From positions 1 to 52,429 of IMG/VR virus record IMGVR_UViG_3300032296_002061: 52,429 nucleotides of DNA; one strand, 5' to 3'. Below are positions 28,205 through 37,886 of the stretch, one piece after another. Position 1 is the first letter of the stretch, and each line of letters starts with the position of its first letter. Under the pieces are notes generated by a model. The model ran no database searches, was not told the DNA's origin, and was given only the letters and a program-made list of their open reading frames with translations. The translations under genes and the position numbers were made by a program. This DNA is from a virus.

Positions 28205-29602
28205 ATGGCTGCTAGTTTCCAGACCATCGCTGCGGTTCTGATCAATGACCGCACCGACAAGGTGATTCACAACCTGCTCCAGACCGACACGGCTTTCTGG
28301 TCGAAGCTGCCCGTGAAGGGCCGCTCGTGGTCGGGCGACGTGGCGATCATCGGCCTGCGCGTCAAGCGAAATGGCTCGGTGGTTTCGACGATCGGCAACG
28401 TGGAGCCCAAGCCGGGCCAGCAGGGCTTCCTGCGCCTGACCGTCCAGTCGAAGACCGTTCTGGCTCGCTGCCAGATCGATCTGCTGGGCTTCTTGGCGGC
28501 GGAAGATGTCAAGGGTTCGCTGGCTGTTGAGCCGGCTGACGAGCTTGACAACATGCTGAACGACATCGCCAAGCAGATGACGCGCTATGCGTTCATCGGC
28601 GGTGGTGGTCTTCAGGGTGTGGGCGCCAACGCGGTCGGCGCTCCGATCGGTCTGGTGTGGCAGAAGAGCAACGTCATCACCACCTACGGCTACCATGGCC
28701 GTTTCGATGACATCGTTGTGAACCCCAACAACCTGATTCGGTTCATCCGTCTGGATACCTATCAGCAGGTTGGTGCCGACCAGGTGCTGACGGGCATCTC
28801 GCCTTCGACCATCACGGTTGCGGCGAACATCCCGACTGCGGCGGTTCCGGCTGGCGTTCCGTGCGCGGTGCTGGTGGTGGGCGCGGCTTCGCAGGCATTC
28901 AACGCGGCGAGCGTTTCGGGCGACAACATCGACACGCCGTGCGTGTTCGATCCCAACGGCGACCCGGTGGGCGCGTTCGTGGGCGACCCGACTGGTGTGA
29001 TCAGCAACCTGACCCAGCCGATTCACTTCGGCAACGATCGGTCGCTGACTGACCCGCTGACCAAGCGCATTCGTTCGAACTTCGCGATCGTGAACAACAC
29101 GAACGCGCAGGGCGGCGACACGCTGTCGACCATCGAGTTCCTCAAGCTGTACGGCACCATCCGCACCAAGAGCGGTAAGCGCCCGACCGCTACGTGGATG
29201 TCGTGGAACACCATGAACGCGCTGCCGCAGTCGCTCATCGGTACCCTCGACGCTCACATGCGTGTGATGCCGCAAGAGGCTGTCAAGAAGATGGACCCGA
29301 CCCCGGCGCTGCCCTCGGAAGAGGACAACGATTCGGGTTACGGCGTGAGCAAGGTTCCGATCATGTGCTCGGAGCTTTGCCCCGATGGCATGGCCATCTC
29401 GATGCGGTACGAGTCGTGGGAGCGCCTGTACCGTGGCAAGGAAGAGGGCGTGTGGCTGGGCGTCAACGGTCCGGGCAGCAATCCGCTGGTCAAGCTTCAG
29501 GGCGAGACTCAGTGGGGCGCGACCCGCGCTCTGATGCCGGAGCAGGTCTGCACCGAGCCGCTGTCGAACGGCATTCTGGTCGGCATTGCCGCGCCGGTCT
29601 AA
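28205..29602 (+). CDS. Major capsid protein (465 aa)
   Basis: ATG at 28205 after AAGGAG. High codon bias (mostly C/G third positions), as usual for the most highly expressed gene, plus position right after the scaffold, identify it as the capsid subunit. The N terminus MAASFQTIAAVLINDRTDKV is alpha, followed by mixed alpha/beta regions compatible with an HK97-type fold (IDLLGFLAAEDVKGSLAVEP, then the ELDNMLNDIAKQMTRYAFIG helix as spine). The large antisense frame here is a by-product of that codon bias. Confidence 0.88.
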   Translation: MAASFQTIAAVLINDRTDKVIHNLLQTDTAFWSKLPVKGRSWSGDVAIIGLRVKRNGSVVSTIGNVEPKPGQQGFLRLTVQSKTVLARCQIDLLGFLAAEDVKGSLAVEPADELDNMLNDIAKQMTRYAFIGGGGLQGVGANAVGAPIGLVWQKSNVITTYGYHGRFDDIVVNPNNLIRFIRLDTYQQVGADQVLTGISPSTITVAANIPTAAVPAGVPCAVLVVGAASQAFNAASVSGDNIDTPCVFDPNGDPVGAFVGDPTGVISNLTQPIHFGNDRSLTDPLTKRIRSNFAIVNNTNAQGGDTLSTIEFLKLYGTIRTKSGKRPTATWMSWNTMNALPQSLIGTLDAHMRVMPQEAVKKMDPTPALPSEEDNDSGYGVSKVPIMCSELCPDGMAISMRYESWERLYRGKEEGVWLGVNGPGSNPLVKLQGETQWGATRALMPEQVCTEPLSNGILVGIAAPV

Positions 29603-29630
29603 TCAACTTGAACTCTAAGGAGAATTAACA

Positions 29631-30143
29631 ATGTCTACTCAGAAGCCCTGTGTGGTCGGTTATCTCAAGACCGACGACTTTACCCCGATTGGTTCGCCCT
29701 ACGGCGTGAACCAGCAGCCCGCCGCTGGTACCGTCGCAGCCGACCTGTCGACGTTCTTCTCGTCGACCCCGGCCACCGACAACACCCCCGGCGGCACCGC
29801 GTCGTTCATGTTCCTTCAGACGAACGTGACCGGTACGGTGGTGTCAAAGGTGCTTCCGCGCCAGTTCATCATCGTTGATATCCGTGCTCTCAAGAACGGC
29901 GTCAATGGTGGTGCTGGCGACAAAGCCACCTTGTCGAAGGTTTCGGCGGATGGCTTGACCACCACGACCCTAGGCGATCTTGCTTTGGATGTGAACGCCA
30001 ACCTGTTGGTTACTGGTTCGGTCAAGTTCACGCCCAATGGCGCGTTCACGCCCAACTTGGGTGCTGGTGAGACACTGAAGGTCACCGCGACCAACGCGAC
30101 CAACTGCGGAGCAACCATCTACATTGATGTGATCGGCGCGTAA
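29631..30143 (+). CDS. Beta-rich virion protein, possible decoration protein (170 aa)
   Basis: ATG at 29631 with AAGGAGAA upstream, 28 bp after the capsid gene and sharing its strong codon bias. The protein is Thr/Gly/Val/Asn-rich beta sequence (NVTGTVVSKVLPRQFIIVDI, GAGETLKVTATNATNCGATI) without helices. Position and composition fit a head decoration or cement protein. Confidence 0.75.
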   Translation: MSTQKPCVVGYLKTDDFTPIGSPYGVNQQPAAGTVAADLSTFFSSTPATDNTPGGTASFMFLQTNVTGTVVSKVLPRQFIIVDIRALKNGVNGGAGDKATLSKVSADGLTTTTLGDLALDVNANLLVTGSVKFTPNGAFTPNLGAGETLKVTATNATNCGATIYIDVIGA

Positions 30144-30168
30144 CCAAAGCACCTAGGAGGCCCCCTTC

Positions 30169-30603
30169 ATGGCACCGATGTACGACGAAGACGAAGACAT
30201 CTGGACCGGCGCTGGACTCAGCAAGGAAATCGCTCGTCAGCGACTTGCAGAGCGGCAGCGTCAAGCTCCTGAAGTTTCCGGTATGGATCGTGCAGTAGGC
30301 GCCATGAAGGGGGCAGCCGGTGGCGCAAGCACTGGCGCAAGCCTTGGTTCCTTTTTCCCAGGCATCGGAACTGCAATCGGTGCCGGTGTTGGTGCTGTCG
30401 CTGGCGGTTTGGGTGGTGCGCTTACTGCAAGCCCATCTGAGAAAGCGCCATCCGCATCGCAGGTTGAGCAAGGCATGTCGACTGCTAAGAAGGCATACAA
30501 GGAAGCCAAGTACCCCGGCATCACTCAGGCCTTGAAGGAAACTGCGGAAGACTCTAATCTCGACCTTGCCGACTTTGCCGAAGATATGGGGTATAGCGGC
30601 TAA
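30169..30603 (+). CDS. Glycine-zipper protein with IAxxRL motif (144 aa), probable internal virion protein
   Basis: ATG at 30169 after AGGAGG. An acidic start is followed by SKEIARQRLAERQRQ, the IAxxRL motif. Residues ~42-85 form a Gly/Ala zipper (GAAGGASTGASLG, GTAIGAGVGAVAGGLGG), as in proteins that insert into membranes. The end is acidic and helical. Gly-zipper proteins beside portal genes are often ejected with DNA to form a channel in the host membrane; this role is inferred. Confidence 0.75.
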   Translation: MAPMYDEDEDIWTGAGLSKEIARQRLAERQRQAPEVSGMDRAVGAMKGAAGGASTGASLGSFFPGIGTAIGAGVGAVAGGLGGALTASPSEKAPSASQVEQGMSTAKKAYKEAKYPGITQALKETAEDSNLDLADFAEDMGYSG

Positions 30604-30618
30604 CAGGGACTGGAGAAC

Positions 30619-32631
30619 ATGCAAACGTCCCTCACCATCGACGACCAGCAGCAAGACCTCTGGAATCCTGCCGAGTCGCAGAAGTCTTCCATCGAGTACG
30701 ATTGGAACGACCCCAACGACCCTCCGTCGCTTAAGCCGCCGGAGATCGCCCGCATGTGCAGCCAGTTCTACAACGAGATGGCGCCCATGCAGCGCCTCTG
30801 GTGGCTGTGCCGCGATGTGATTACGAACTTCCGCGCCTACACGCCAAGCGACATCGTGATTCGCGCCGGCATGGAAATGGCGTACTTCAATCGCGTGCGT
30901 GACGTTAGCTTCAACATCACGCTGCCGCAGTTTCGCAATGCCTCGGCCCGTCTGGAGATGACCCACCCATCGTGGGGCGCAATCGCTGCGAGCGACTCCA
31001 TTGACGACCTGATGCGTGCCTCTGCCGATGAGCAGGCTCTGCATTATTACTGCCGCCGTGGCGAAGTGCCTTATGCCGCCATGGAGATGGTCGACTGGGG
31101 CATTATGTTCGGCACCAGCGCCATGCTGGCTGTCATGGACGGCGACAATCTCAAGCCTGAAGTCTTTGGCCCAGACCGCATCCGTGCAGAACCTGCCATT
31201 GCTAGGCCGGAAGATAGTCGCTTCCTCGCTGTGTCGCGTGTGACTACTAAGTCGCAGTTGAAGCAGAAGTTTCCTGACAAGGAAGACGTTATCAACCAAG
31301 CGCCGCCTCCGCTTCAGCAGTTGAACTGGTGGAGTGGTTATCAGCGCATGGCGCCTGACCGCATCGAGGTGCTGGAAGTCTATTGCCGCAGCGGCCACTG
31401 GTTCTTGATGTGTGGCAGCGGCGGCGCTGTGCTTGCGTCTGGCTGGACTCCGCAACGATGTATGCCGCTTGAGATTCACAAGTACGGCAGCGTACCGTTC
31501 GACTTCTGGGGCGTTGGTCTGGTTGAGCAGGCGCTTCCAGGTCAGTATGCGTACAGCGCGAGCTGGAACCAGATTCTGACCAATGCCCGGTTGATGAGCA
31601 ATCCGAAGATTCTCATCCCGCACAACTCAGGGATTGCGCCAGATGCGTTTACATCGCGTGCGGGTGAGAAGGTATATTACCGCCAAGGCATGGCTCCGCA
31701 GCCTTGGCAAGGGTTGCCACTGCCGCAATATGCAGTGCAGTTGCCGGCGTCGGCTGCTTCTGCTCTTGCTGACTCGACCGGCATTCACGGCGCGTCGCAG
31801 GGCAAGCGCACGCCTGGCGTCGTTACTGGTCGAGCGGTTGAGGCAATTGTTTCTAACGACGAAGTGCAATTCGGAATCACCAAGCGCAACATCAAGCGAT
31901 TGATGGAGCGTCATGGTCGCACGGCCCTTCTCTACATGCAGGCATACTACCCGCAAGAGAAGTTTGTTCGTCAGTTCGATCGTTATGGTTCGGCGATCGG
32001 CACGATGGTTCGCAGCGGCGACTTGTCGCAAGACCCGCAGGTGTTCATCGAGGCCGACACGTTGTTCCGCGATGACGTGGAAGCTCGGCAGCAGCGCATC
32101 ATGCAGTTTGCTCAGATGGGCGCGATTCCGCCGCCGGACGCTATCAAGCTGATTCAGAACAACCGCGATCCTCTGCGTCCGCAGAAGCCGATTGCAGATT
32201 ACGTGGCAGCCAAGCGTGCGCTGGATGCGGTGGTGCGTAACGGGTTTCAAGTGGTCGACACGACCAAGTTCAATCCTGATGGCACGCCTTCTATGCGCAA
32301 GACGGTGAAGTTCTATCCAAACGATAACTTCCCGATCTTTGCTGAGGTCGCTGGTCAGTACATTCGCTCGGATGAGTTCTACGCGCTGCCTGTTGAGAAG
32401 CAGGATGCGGTGGATATGTACTACCAAGACATCTTGAACATGATGGCTCCGCCGCCTGCGCCTGAAGCGCCGGGTGGTGGAATGCCTAGGATTCCGCAGC
32501 CGGTGGGCGCGCCCGCTGGCAACGCAAACGCGGTGGGTAATCAGCGCGCACCAAACGCCGCTCAAGAGATGGAGCGCCAACTTGAAGTCAAGGCCGCTCA
32601 GCCGGAAGGCGCGGACGAGTTCAGTAAGTAG
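30619..32631 (+). CDS. Portal protein (670 aa)
   Basis: Forms the dodecameric channel at the head vertex. ATG at 30619 following CTGGAG. Length and features match podovirus portals: an N-terminal segment ending in CSQFYNEMAPMQRLW, a large alpha/beta clip and wing, VEQALPGQYAYSASWNQILT and ADSTGIHGASQGKRTPG with RAVEAIVSNDEVQFGITKRN, typical of portal stems, and a Pro/Ala/Gly-rich C-terminal barrel tail. It lies after rather than before the capsid gene, as in several podovirus groups. Confidence 0.88.
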   Translation: MQTSLTIDDQQQDLWNPAESQKSSIEYDWNDPNDPPSLKPPEIARMCSQFYNEMAPMQRLWWLCRDVITNFRAYTPSDIVIRAGMEMAYFNRVRDVSFNITLPQFRNASARLEMTHPSWGAIAASDSIDDLMRASADEQALHYYCRRGEVPYAAMEMVDWGIMFGTSAMLAVMDGDNLKPEVFGPDRIRAEPAIARPEDSRFLAVSRVTTKSQLKQKFPDKEDVINQAPPPLQQLNWWSGYQRMAPDRIEVLEVYCRSGHWFLMCGSGGAVLASGWTPQRCMPLEIHKYGSVPFDFWGVGLVEQALPGQYAYSASWNQILTNARLMSNPKILIPHNSGIAPDAFTSRAGEKVYYRQGMAPQPWQGLPLPQYAVQLPASAASALADSTGIHGASQGKRTPGVVTGRAVEAIVSNDEVQFGITKRNIKRLMERHGRTALLYMQAYYPQEKFVRQFDRYGSAIGTMVRSGDLSQDPQVFIEADTLFRDDVEARQQRIMQFAQMGAIPPPDAIKLIQNNRDPLRPQKPIADYVAAKRALDAVVRNGFQVVDTTKFNPDGTPSMRKTVKFYPNDNFPIFAEVAGQYIRSDEFYALPVEKQDAVDMYYQDILNMMAPPPAPEAPGGGMPRIPQPVGAPAGNANAVGNQRAPNAAQEMERQLEVKAAQPEGADEFSK

Positions 32632-32639
32632 GAGACACC

Positions 32640-32996
32640 ATGGCTGGCAAGTATGATATGCGTGATATTGCTAAGGCTCGCCTCAAGAAGATGCAGGACA
32701 CCAAGGCCAAGGGCGGCAAGATGATGCCCAAGGGCAAGGAGTCCAAGTACGACTACGAGGATGAGGAAATGTCGGCTGACATGGAGGAGAAGACTCCTTC
32801 GCCGGAAGAGCACAACGCTCCCAAGCACCTCATGCACAAGGGTCATCCCGGCCTTGGTGGCGAGCATCGCGGCGGTCCCAAGGGCATCGCTGTGATGATT
32901 GGCATCGGCAAGCCCGGTATGCCCAAGCGTCACCCCGGTCTTGGCGAGTCGATCGAGGACGAGGAGCCCGTGATGGGCGGCAAGTACGGGCGGTAA
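32640..32996 (+). CDS. Lys/Met/Gly-rich small protein with IAxxRL motif (118 aa)
   Basis: ATG at 32640 with GGAGA upstream. The N terminus MAGKYDMRDIAKARLKKMQD holds the IAxxRL motif, followed by Lys-rich then Glu/Asp-rich stretches and repeated GHPGLGG / HPGLGE units. Low-complexity and charged, so probably disordered. Its place between portal and adaptor suggests a virion component, perhaps bound through the motif. Confidence 0.7.
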   Translation: MAGKYDMRDIAKARLKKMQDTKAKGGKMMPKGKESKYDYEDEEMSADMEEKTPSPEEHNAPKHLMHKGHPGLGGEHRGGPKGIAVMIGIGKPGMPKRHPGLGESIEDEEPVMGGKYGR

Positions 32997-32999
32997 ACC

Positions 33000-34004
33000 A
33001 TGCACGCTGCACAGATTGCGAAATACATGCGGCAATTGATTGACGATCCTGGGATCGTCCGTCTGCCGTATTCTTTGCAGGCGACGATGCTTGAGATCGC
33101 CTACGAGGAGTTTCGCAATGTAGCGCCATGGGAAGTGTGGGAGCGTTACTACGAGCCTCCGCTTCTGACCGGTCAGTACAACGTCGACCTCGATGGCATC
33201 TTGTTCTACACCGACGCCGGCATTCCGCCGACCCAAGCTCTGGCCAGCCGTTTGACCCGCGTTACGCTGGTCAACCCTGGTGTGCAGGATGTTTGGATCT
33301 TCACGCTGGGTGGTGCTCCTGCACCGGGTGATACGTGCCGACTGACGATCAACGCGGTGAACTACGACTACGTTGTTCTCCCCGGCGACACGCTCGTCAC
33401 CATTGCTGCTGGTGTTGCTGCACTGGCTGCTGTTGATCCAATCTACTCGGTGACCAGCGTCGGCCCGGTGATTACCTGCACCAAGTACACTACCGGCCCG
33501 TCGCTCATCACGCCTACCTGCTCCTTCTTGGCGGGCGCTGGTACGGTCACGCCGTTTCACTCTGTCATCGGCCAAGCGTCCAACGGCATCCTTGGTACGT
33601 TTCAGCCGGCTACTAGCTGGGAGACGCTGGGCCAGATTCCCAACGCCAGCGCGGCCATGCTGTCGAACTATGCGTGGACTGGTCAGCGGTATTGGCTAGA
33701 CGGCAAGATGCTGCGCTTCAGTGTTCCGGTGAGCGGCCAGATTCAAATTTGGTACGTGCCTACGCAGACGGTGAACTGGCTGTCGGCCATCTCGTCGACC
33801 ACGCCGGTATTTGTGGACAACCTGACGCAGTTCCACGACATTATCGCTCTTCTGGCTGCCGAGCAGTACTACATTCAGCAAGCACAGCCCAACACATCTT
33901 TGGAGATGCAGTTGCGGCGTCGCATGGATAAGATGATGGAGTTCTTCGCTCAGTCGCGCACTGGCAAGGCATCGAGGTATGTGAACGAAGAATACCAGAG
34001 GTAG
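33000..34004 (+). CDS. Head-tail adaptor/gatekeeper protein with inserted domain (334 aa)
   Basis: ATG at 33000, 4 bp after the previous stop. Residues 1-90 and 195-334 resemble podovirus adaptor (tail-tubular-A-like) proteins: helices at the start (SLQATMLEIAYEEFRNVAPW), a beta core and a C-terminal helix pair (FHDIIALLAAEQYYIQQAQ, RRRMDKMMEFFAQSRTGKAS). Residues ~97-193 form an extra domain that recurs at 39924 (GDTCRLTINAVNYDYVVLPG). It lies between portal and nozzle, as expected for an adaptor. Confidence 0.78.
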   Translation: MHAAQIAKYMRQLIDDPGIVRLPYSLQATMLEIAYEEFRNVAPWEVWERYYEPPLLTGQYNVDLDGILFYTDAGIPPTQALASRLTRVTLVNPGVQDVWIFTLGGAPAPGDTCRLTINAVNYDYVVLPGDTLVTIAAGVAALAAVDPIYSVTSVGPVITCTKYTTGPSLITPTCSFLAGAGTVTPFHSVIGQASNGILGTFQPATSWETLGQIPNASAAMLSNYAWTGQRYWLDGKMLRFSVPVSGQIQIWYVPTQTVNWLSAISSTTPVFVDNLTQFHDIIALLAAEQYYIQQAQPNTSLEMQLRRRMDKMMEFFAQSRTGKASRYVNEEYQR

Positions 34005-34007
34005 CCG

Positions 34008-37000
34008 GTGTCCAACATCGATAAAACCGCAGATGTCACTCCGAAGTCCGGCATGGACTTGCGCACCAATGCGCGCACTGATGGCACTCCGTTCATCCAG
34101 AATACCATCCCTCGTAACGGCGACTTCTGGGTTCGGCCAGGTTTCGGTCTTGTTCGCGAGTACGACACCAGCTTGGCCAACGGGCGATATGATGAGAACA
34201 AGTACGGTCTAGGCCCGTGCATCGGCGCGACCAACGTTCGCACCGCTTGGCAGACCGACCAGATTCTTTCGATTCACACGCTGTACGCATTTACTGGCGA
34301 CTTCTACGGTGGCCGACCTCGTTTGGTTGGTGGCTTGACGCCGATGTATGGTCGTCGCGCAACCTTCTTGGCAGGCGTCGTTGCGATCGTTCACGACTTG
34401 CACACCAATCGTAAGGTTGAGTTTGTGCTGCACGAACAGGACGCGAAGAAAGAGTTCTTGCCACAAGTCTACCCTAACTACTCAACTCGTTACGACGATG
34501 ACAATTCGACGTGGGCGATTCCTGCTCAAGAGCCGAAGTGGGCCATCTTTGCGCCGATGCAGACCGGTGTGGCGTTTGGAACCAAGGCGTTCAACATCGT
34601 GGTGTGCATCGATGGTATGGGCTTGTGGACGTACCGTCCGGTAGATTGCCCGATTGAGTGGAGCCGGCAGAACAACAGCTTGGATCGACCGTACCTTGGC
34701 CCATTCATGGGCGAGCAGGGCGCGTTCTCTCCGCTCAACTTGGCTGAAGGACTTCTGTCTGCTGCCGATGGTGCTGCTTACCTGACGACCAACGACATTG
34801 GCACGATTACAGCACAGTGTACGTGGAACGAAGATCGCATTATCTACGCTGCTGGCAATACGCTTTGGTTCTCCGACCCGTACATGCCGCAAGCGGTGCT
34901 GGCCGATAGCAACTACGTGGTTCCTACGTCTGACCCGATCACATGCGTAGCCCCACTGCGCTCTAGCGTCTTCATCGCAACTAGTGGCGGTAGGTGCTGG
35001 GCGTACAATCCTGCGCTTGGTAGCGCGGGCACAGCGGCTGTTGGCAGCTTGACCTCTATCTCGCTGACCAATGGCTGCGTAAACAATCGTGCTTATTGCG
35101 TGGGCAACGAAGGCGTATTCTTTGTTGACCACAACGGCGTGTTCTTGTGGACGGGCGGTGTGCAGCTTGTGTGGTTGTCGCGTCCGATCGATCGGCTGTG
35201 GGCAGACCCGCAATCGCTTGAGTTGCCGCTGACGGATTACTACCAGCACAACGGCACCACCAGCTTGACAAATGTCCAGTTGCCTGCGCGTCTTGATATG
35301 CGCGAGCAGATGCGGAGCGCCAGGTTGTGCTGGGACGATCCTCGCAAGGTTCTGTATTGCGTATGCGACGACATCACGCTGTGCTGGACGACCGATTATG
35401 GTTGGAGCGTGTGGTACTTTAAGACTCACGCTGGCAATGGCGCAGAGGTACAAGGCTTGGCCAACATCGCCACGCCGACTCTGGTGCCCTCGCGTAACGA
35501 TCTCTACTTGGTTGGTGGCCCAGACGAGACCATCTACATGGATGGTAAAGACCTTAAGATTGTGCAGGACAAAGCGTGCTATCTGCTCAAGCTTGGTCGT
35601 GGTGGTGCAATTGATCGGTCGACGTGCATGGATGCGGCCAGAACTGACGTGTATACCTGCACGCTTTCTGGTTACGTAGTGCCGTTTGATACGATCGAGA
35701 TTACGGTCGGCGTCAACACGTACAACTACAACATCAAGCCTGATGACGACTACGCTGCCACGTACAAGAAGTTTGCTGACGACATTCAAGCTGTAGGCGA
35801 TCCTGAGTACGACTTCATCGGCCAGCCTACCGGCATCGTGGCTGTAGCCAAGGTAGCCGGTACTCCAGCATCCGCTGTAGTCGCATTGATGACTGTAGGC
35901 GCTGGCGCGTTTACCTCGGCGCATACTCAAACGTCCACTAGCGCGAACCTGGTCACTGCCAACTTGGAAGACTGGCGCACGCCTCTGAGCGGTTGGCGCA
36001 TGTACGAGTGGGCAGGCGACGTGGCTACGGGCGCATTCTATCTCGGCCCACCCGTGGTTGCGCCTGCTGGGTTCCAACCGCCGCGTGGTGCTCCGGCAAC
36101 TACTGAAGCCACGTACTGGTGGCCTGTCGCTACCGGCTCGGTAGTGGCGCCACCCACGATTCTTAAACTTCACTTCACGTTCGATAACACGCGCTGGGAA
36201 CCTATCTGCGTGCCAGCCAATCCCGGCGACCCGCAGTATGGTGAGATTGCGGCGCTGTTCCCCAACGAGCGACTTGGTTCTATCTCTGGCTATAGACCCA
36301 ATACGCATGACGCAACGCATCAAATCTGCGTATACAACTCAGGCACAGGTACTGAGGGGCCTGGTGGTGACGAGATTCGGATTGACTTCGACGGAACCGG
36401 CGGTACGTGGACTTCAGCGCCTACGCTAAATGTTGGCGTCATTGGGCCTGACGTGCTGTTCTACATCGGCTTCCGTTACAAGGGCGCCGACTCCACGTTG
36501 TCGTTGCATCCGCAGCTTACAACGTTTATGCGGCAGGACTTCAACGGCTGCCAATTGTACGCTTGGCAATACGGTCGCTACCCGGTGCAATACTCTCAGC
36601 TTGCTGACCTACAACAGCCGGTCGACTGGGCGGTGAAGTCTCGCGAGTTTGAACTTAGCGGCTACCAGTTCACGGTGCGCGGCTTGTTCGTAACTGCGAT
36701 GCACATGGGCAACGGTACTGACGACGTGGTACCGGGCTGGCTTTACGGCCCGCTCAACACTGCGACCTCGACGGATTGGCGCGACTGGAGCGGACAGGCG
36801 CTGGACTTTGCGACTGTGCCACCGGGCAACAGCGCACAGAACGACATGTCTCCGTTCCCGCGCATGGTGCCGGCTACCACAGGTGGCGACCCGAATATCT
36901 ACGTTGACCCGACGCTCAAGACCTTTGGCAACATCGCTCGATGGGGCGATGCAGTCGACCCGACCAAGGGCAACTTACTCATCGACGACCCAGCCGTGGA

Positions 37001-37148
37001 CACGCTTGCGACGACCGATGGTAGCAAGGGTATGCGCGGCTCGGTGATGATTCACGGCACGATGAATGCGCCTGGCGAAGTAGTGAAACTGGGCCGCATC
37101 GAGGCTGCCATCAAGCAGGTTGGTCTGCGCCAGCGGTGGGGTAAGTAA
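34008..37148 (+). CDS. Tail nozzle-like beta-propeller protein (1046 aa)
   Basis: GTG start at 34008, 4 bp after the adaptor stop. Beta-propeller-like units are visible: IIYAAGNTLWFSDPYMPQAV, DPITCVAPLRSSVFIATSGG, FFVDHNGVFLWTGGVQLVWL, KVLYCVCDDITLCWTTDYGW, as in T7 gp12-type nozzle proteins. An inserted segment near 35650-35945 (VNTYNYNIKPDDDY) resembles the domain shared by 33000 and 39924. Beta-rich C-terminal ~450 residues may form fibre-docking parts. It would form the distal tube of the short tail and carry appendages. Confidence 0.85.
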   Translation: MSNIDKTADVTPKSGMDLRTNARTDGTPFIQNTIPRNGDFWVRPGFGLVREYDTSLANGRYDENKYGLGPCIGATNVRTAWQTDQILSIHTLYAFTGDFYGGRPRLVGGLTPMYGRRATFLAGVVAIVHDLHTNRKVEFVLHEQDAKKEFLPQVYPNYSTRYDDDNSTWAIPAQEPKWAIFAPMQTGVAFGTKAFNIVVCIDGMGLWTYRPVDCPIEWSRQNNSLDRPYLGPFMGEQGAFSPLNLAEGLLSAADGAAYLTTNDIGTITAQCTWNEDRIIYAAGNTLWFSDPYMPQAVLADSNYVVPTSDPITCVAPLRSSVFIATSGGRCWAYNPALGSAGTAAVGSLTSISLTNGCVNNRAYCVGNEGVFFVDHNGVFLWTGGVQLVWLSRPIDRLWADPQSLELPLTDYYQHNGTTSLTNVQLPARLDMREQMRSARLCWDDPRKVLYCVCDDITLCWTTDYGWSVWYFKTHAGNGAEVQGLANIATPTLVPSRNDLYLVGGPDETIYMDGKDLKIVQDKACYLLKLGRGGAIDRSTCMDAARTDVYTCTLSGYVVPFDTIEITVGVNTYNYNIKPDDDYAATYKKFADDIQAVGDPEYDFIGQPTGIVAVAKVAGTPASAVVALMTVGAGAFTSAHTQTSTSANLVTANLEDWRTPLSGWRMYEWAGDVATGAFYLGPPVVAPAGFQPPRGAPATTEATYWWPVATGSVVAPPTILKLHFTFDNTRWEPICVPANPGDPQYGEIAALFPNERLGSISGYRPNTHDATHQICVYNSGTGTEGPGGDEIRIDFDGTGGTWTSAPTLNVGVIGPDVLFYIGFRYKGADSTLSLHPQLTTFMRQDFNGCQLYAWQYGRYPVQYSQLADLQQPVDWAVKSREFELSGYQFTVRGLFVTAMHMGNGTDDVVPGWLYGPLNTATSTDWRDWSGQALDFATVPPGNSAQNDMSPFPRMVPATTGGDPNIYVDPTLKTFGNIARWGDAVDPTKGNLLIDDPAVDTLATTDGSKGMRGSVMIHGTMNAPGEVVKLGRIEAAIKQVGLRQRWGK

Positions 37149-37152
37149 TGGC
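37129..37152 (+). repeat. 24-bp direct repeat, first copy
   Basis: This 24-bp sequence spans the end of the nozzle gene and the start codon of the gene at 37148. It is identical to 37863-37886, which lies at the start of the gene at 37882. It marks a tandem duplication. Confidence 0.95.
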
Positions 37153-37861
37153 TGACAAGCATATTGCAGATCGAGCGATTGAGCATCTAAGGCAGGAAAT
37201 CGGCAAAAAGGGTCTTGAGCGTTACGACATGATTGATAGCGTCATCAATAAGCATTGGAACGAATATTACAATCGTTACGGGAAAGACCTTGAGAAGTGG
37301 CCGCGTGGAGAATATGAGCGTCTTCAAACGGAAACAGAAGGACTTGTTGATACCCTTACTCCACCGCACCTGAAGAAAGCATTTGACCAACTTGATGACC
37401 TAAGCGTTGTCGACCCCAACTGGCCAGACGCAGAACAGATGGTTCGCAAATATGGCCCCGATCTTGTTGCCCGCATGGAACGGGGTCAAATCCAACCAAT
37501 CGAAGAACCACGCGCCATAACCAAGCAACCAGCGCAACAATACGCGCCCGCTACACAATCCAAACCCGCGATCGTCATGCCTGTGCGCAAAACCGAAATT
37601 GCGCCAGCATTGCCTAAACAAACAGCGCAAAAACCAATTCAAGTCACGCCGCCGCGTCAACGCAAAACCGACAACCTTGAGCAACGAGTTGCTGGATTCT
37701 TTAGTGGACTTGAGAAAGAAGGTTACTGGAAGACGCCGACTCAAGACGACATTAACAAGCAGATTGCCCAAGAACGCTTGCGCAACATGGTGTACGATCA
37801 AAAGCGAAAAGAACAAGAGCCAGTATCATTGCCGGAAGACATCAATCGAACACAAGACTAG
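37148..37861 (+). CDS. Virion-associated protein, tandem paralogue 1 (237 aa)
   Basis: The ATG overlaps the nozzle stop by one base (TAATG). Three parts: a helical N-terminal domain, a Pro/Gln/Lys-rich linker (residues ~115-175) and a C-terminal block GFFSGLEKEGYWKTPTQDD that leads into NKQIAQERLRNMVY with the IAxxRL motif. It matches the next gene in the same order (PDLVARMER, QPIEEPRA, GLEKEGY). Codon use is more AT-rich than in the capsid genes. Function unknown; internal head protein is a guess from the motif. Confidence 0.78.
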   Translation: MADKHIADRAIEHLRQEIGKKGLERYDMIDSVINKHWNEYYNRYGKDLEKWPRGEYERLQTETEGLVDTLTPPHLKKAFDQLDDLSVVDPNWPDAEQMVRKYGPDLVARMERGQIQPIEEPRAITKQPAQQYAPATQSKPAIVMPVRKTEIAPALPKQTAQKPIQVTPPRQRKTDNLEQRVAGFFSGLEKEGYWKTPTQDDINKQIAQERLRNMVYDQKRKEQEPVSLPEDINRTQD

Positions 37862-37862
37862 T

Positions 37863-37886
37863 GCCAGCGGTGGGGTAAGTAATGGC
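37863..37886 (+). repeat. 24-bp direct repeat, second copy
   Basis: Identical to 37129-37152. Here the bases that encode the last residues of the nozzle gene are untranslated leader, so they came with the duplicated segment. Confidence 0.95.

Noticed and set aside
27332-29275. 647-codon frame on the minus strand opposite scaffold and capsid genes
   Set aside because: It mirrors the codon bias of the + strand genes (few stops in the complementary frame), is extremely Arg/His/Leu-rich and has no ribosome site or neighbours in its direction.
30082-36323. Other long minus-strand frames (30082-31623, 31627-32580, 32598-33575, 34482-36323)
   Set aside because: Same effect: shadows of portal, adaptor and nozzle genes with unnatural composition.
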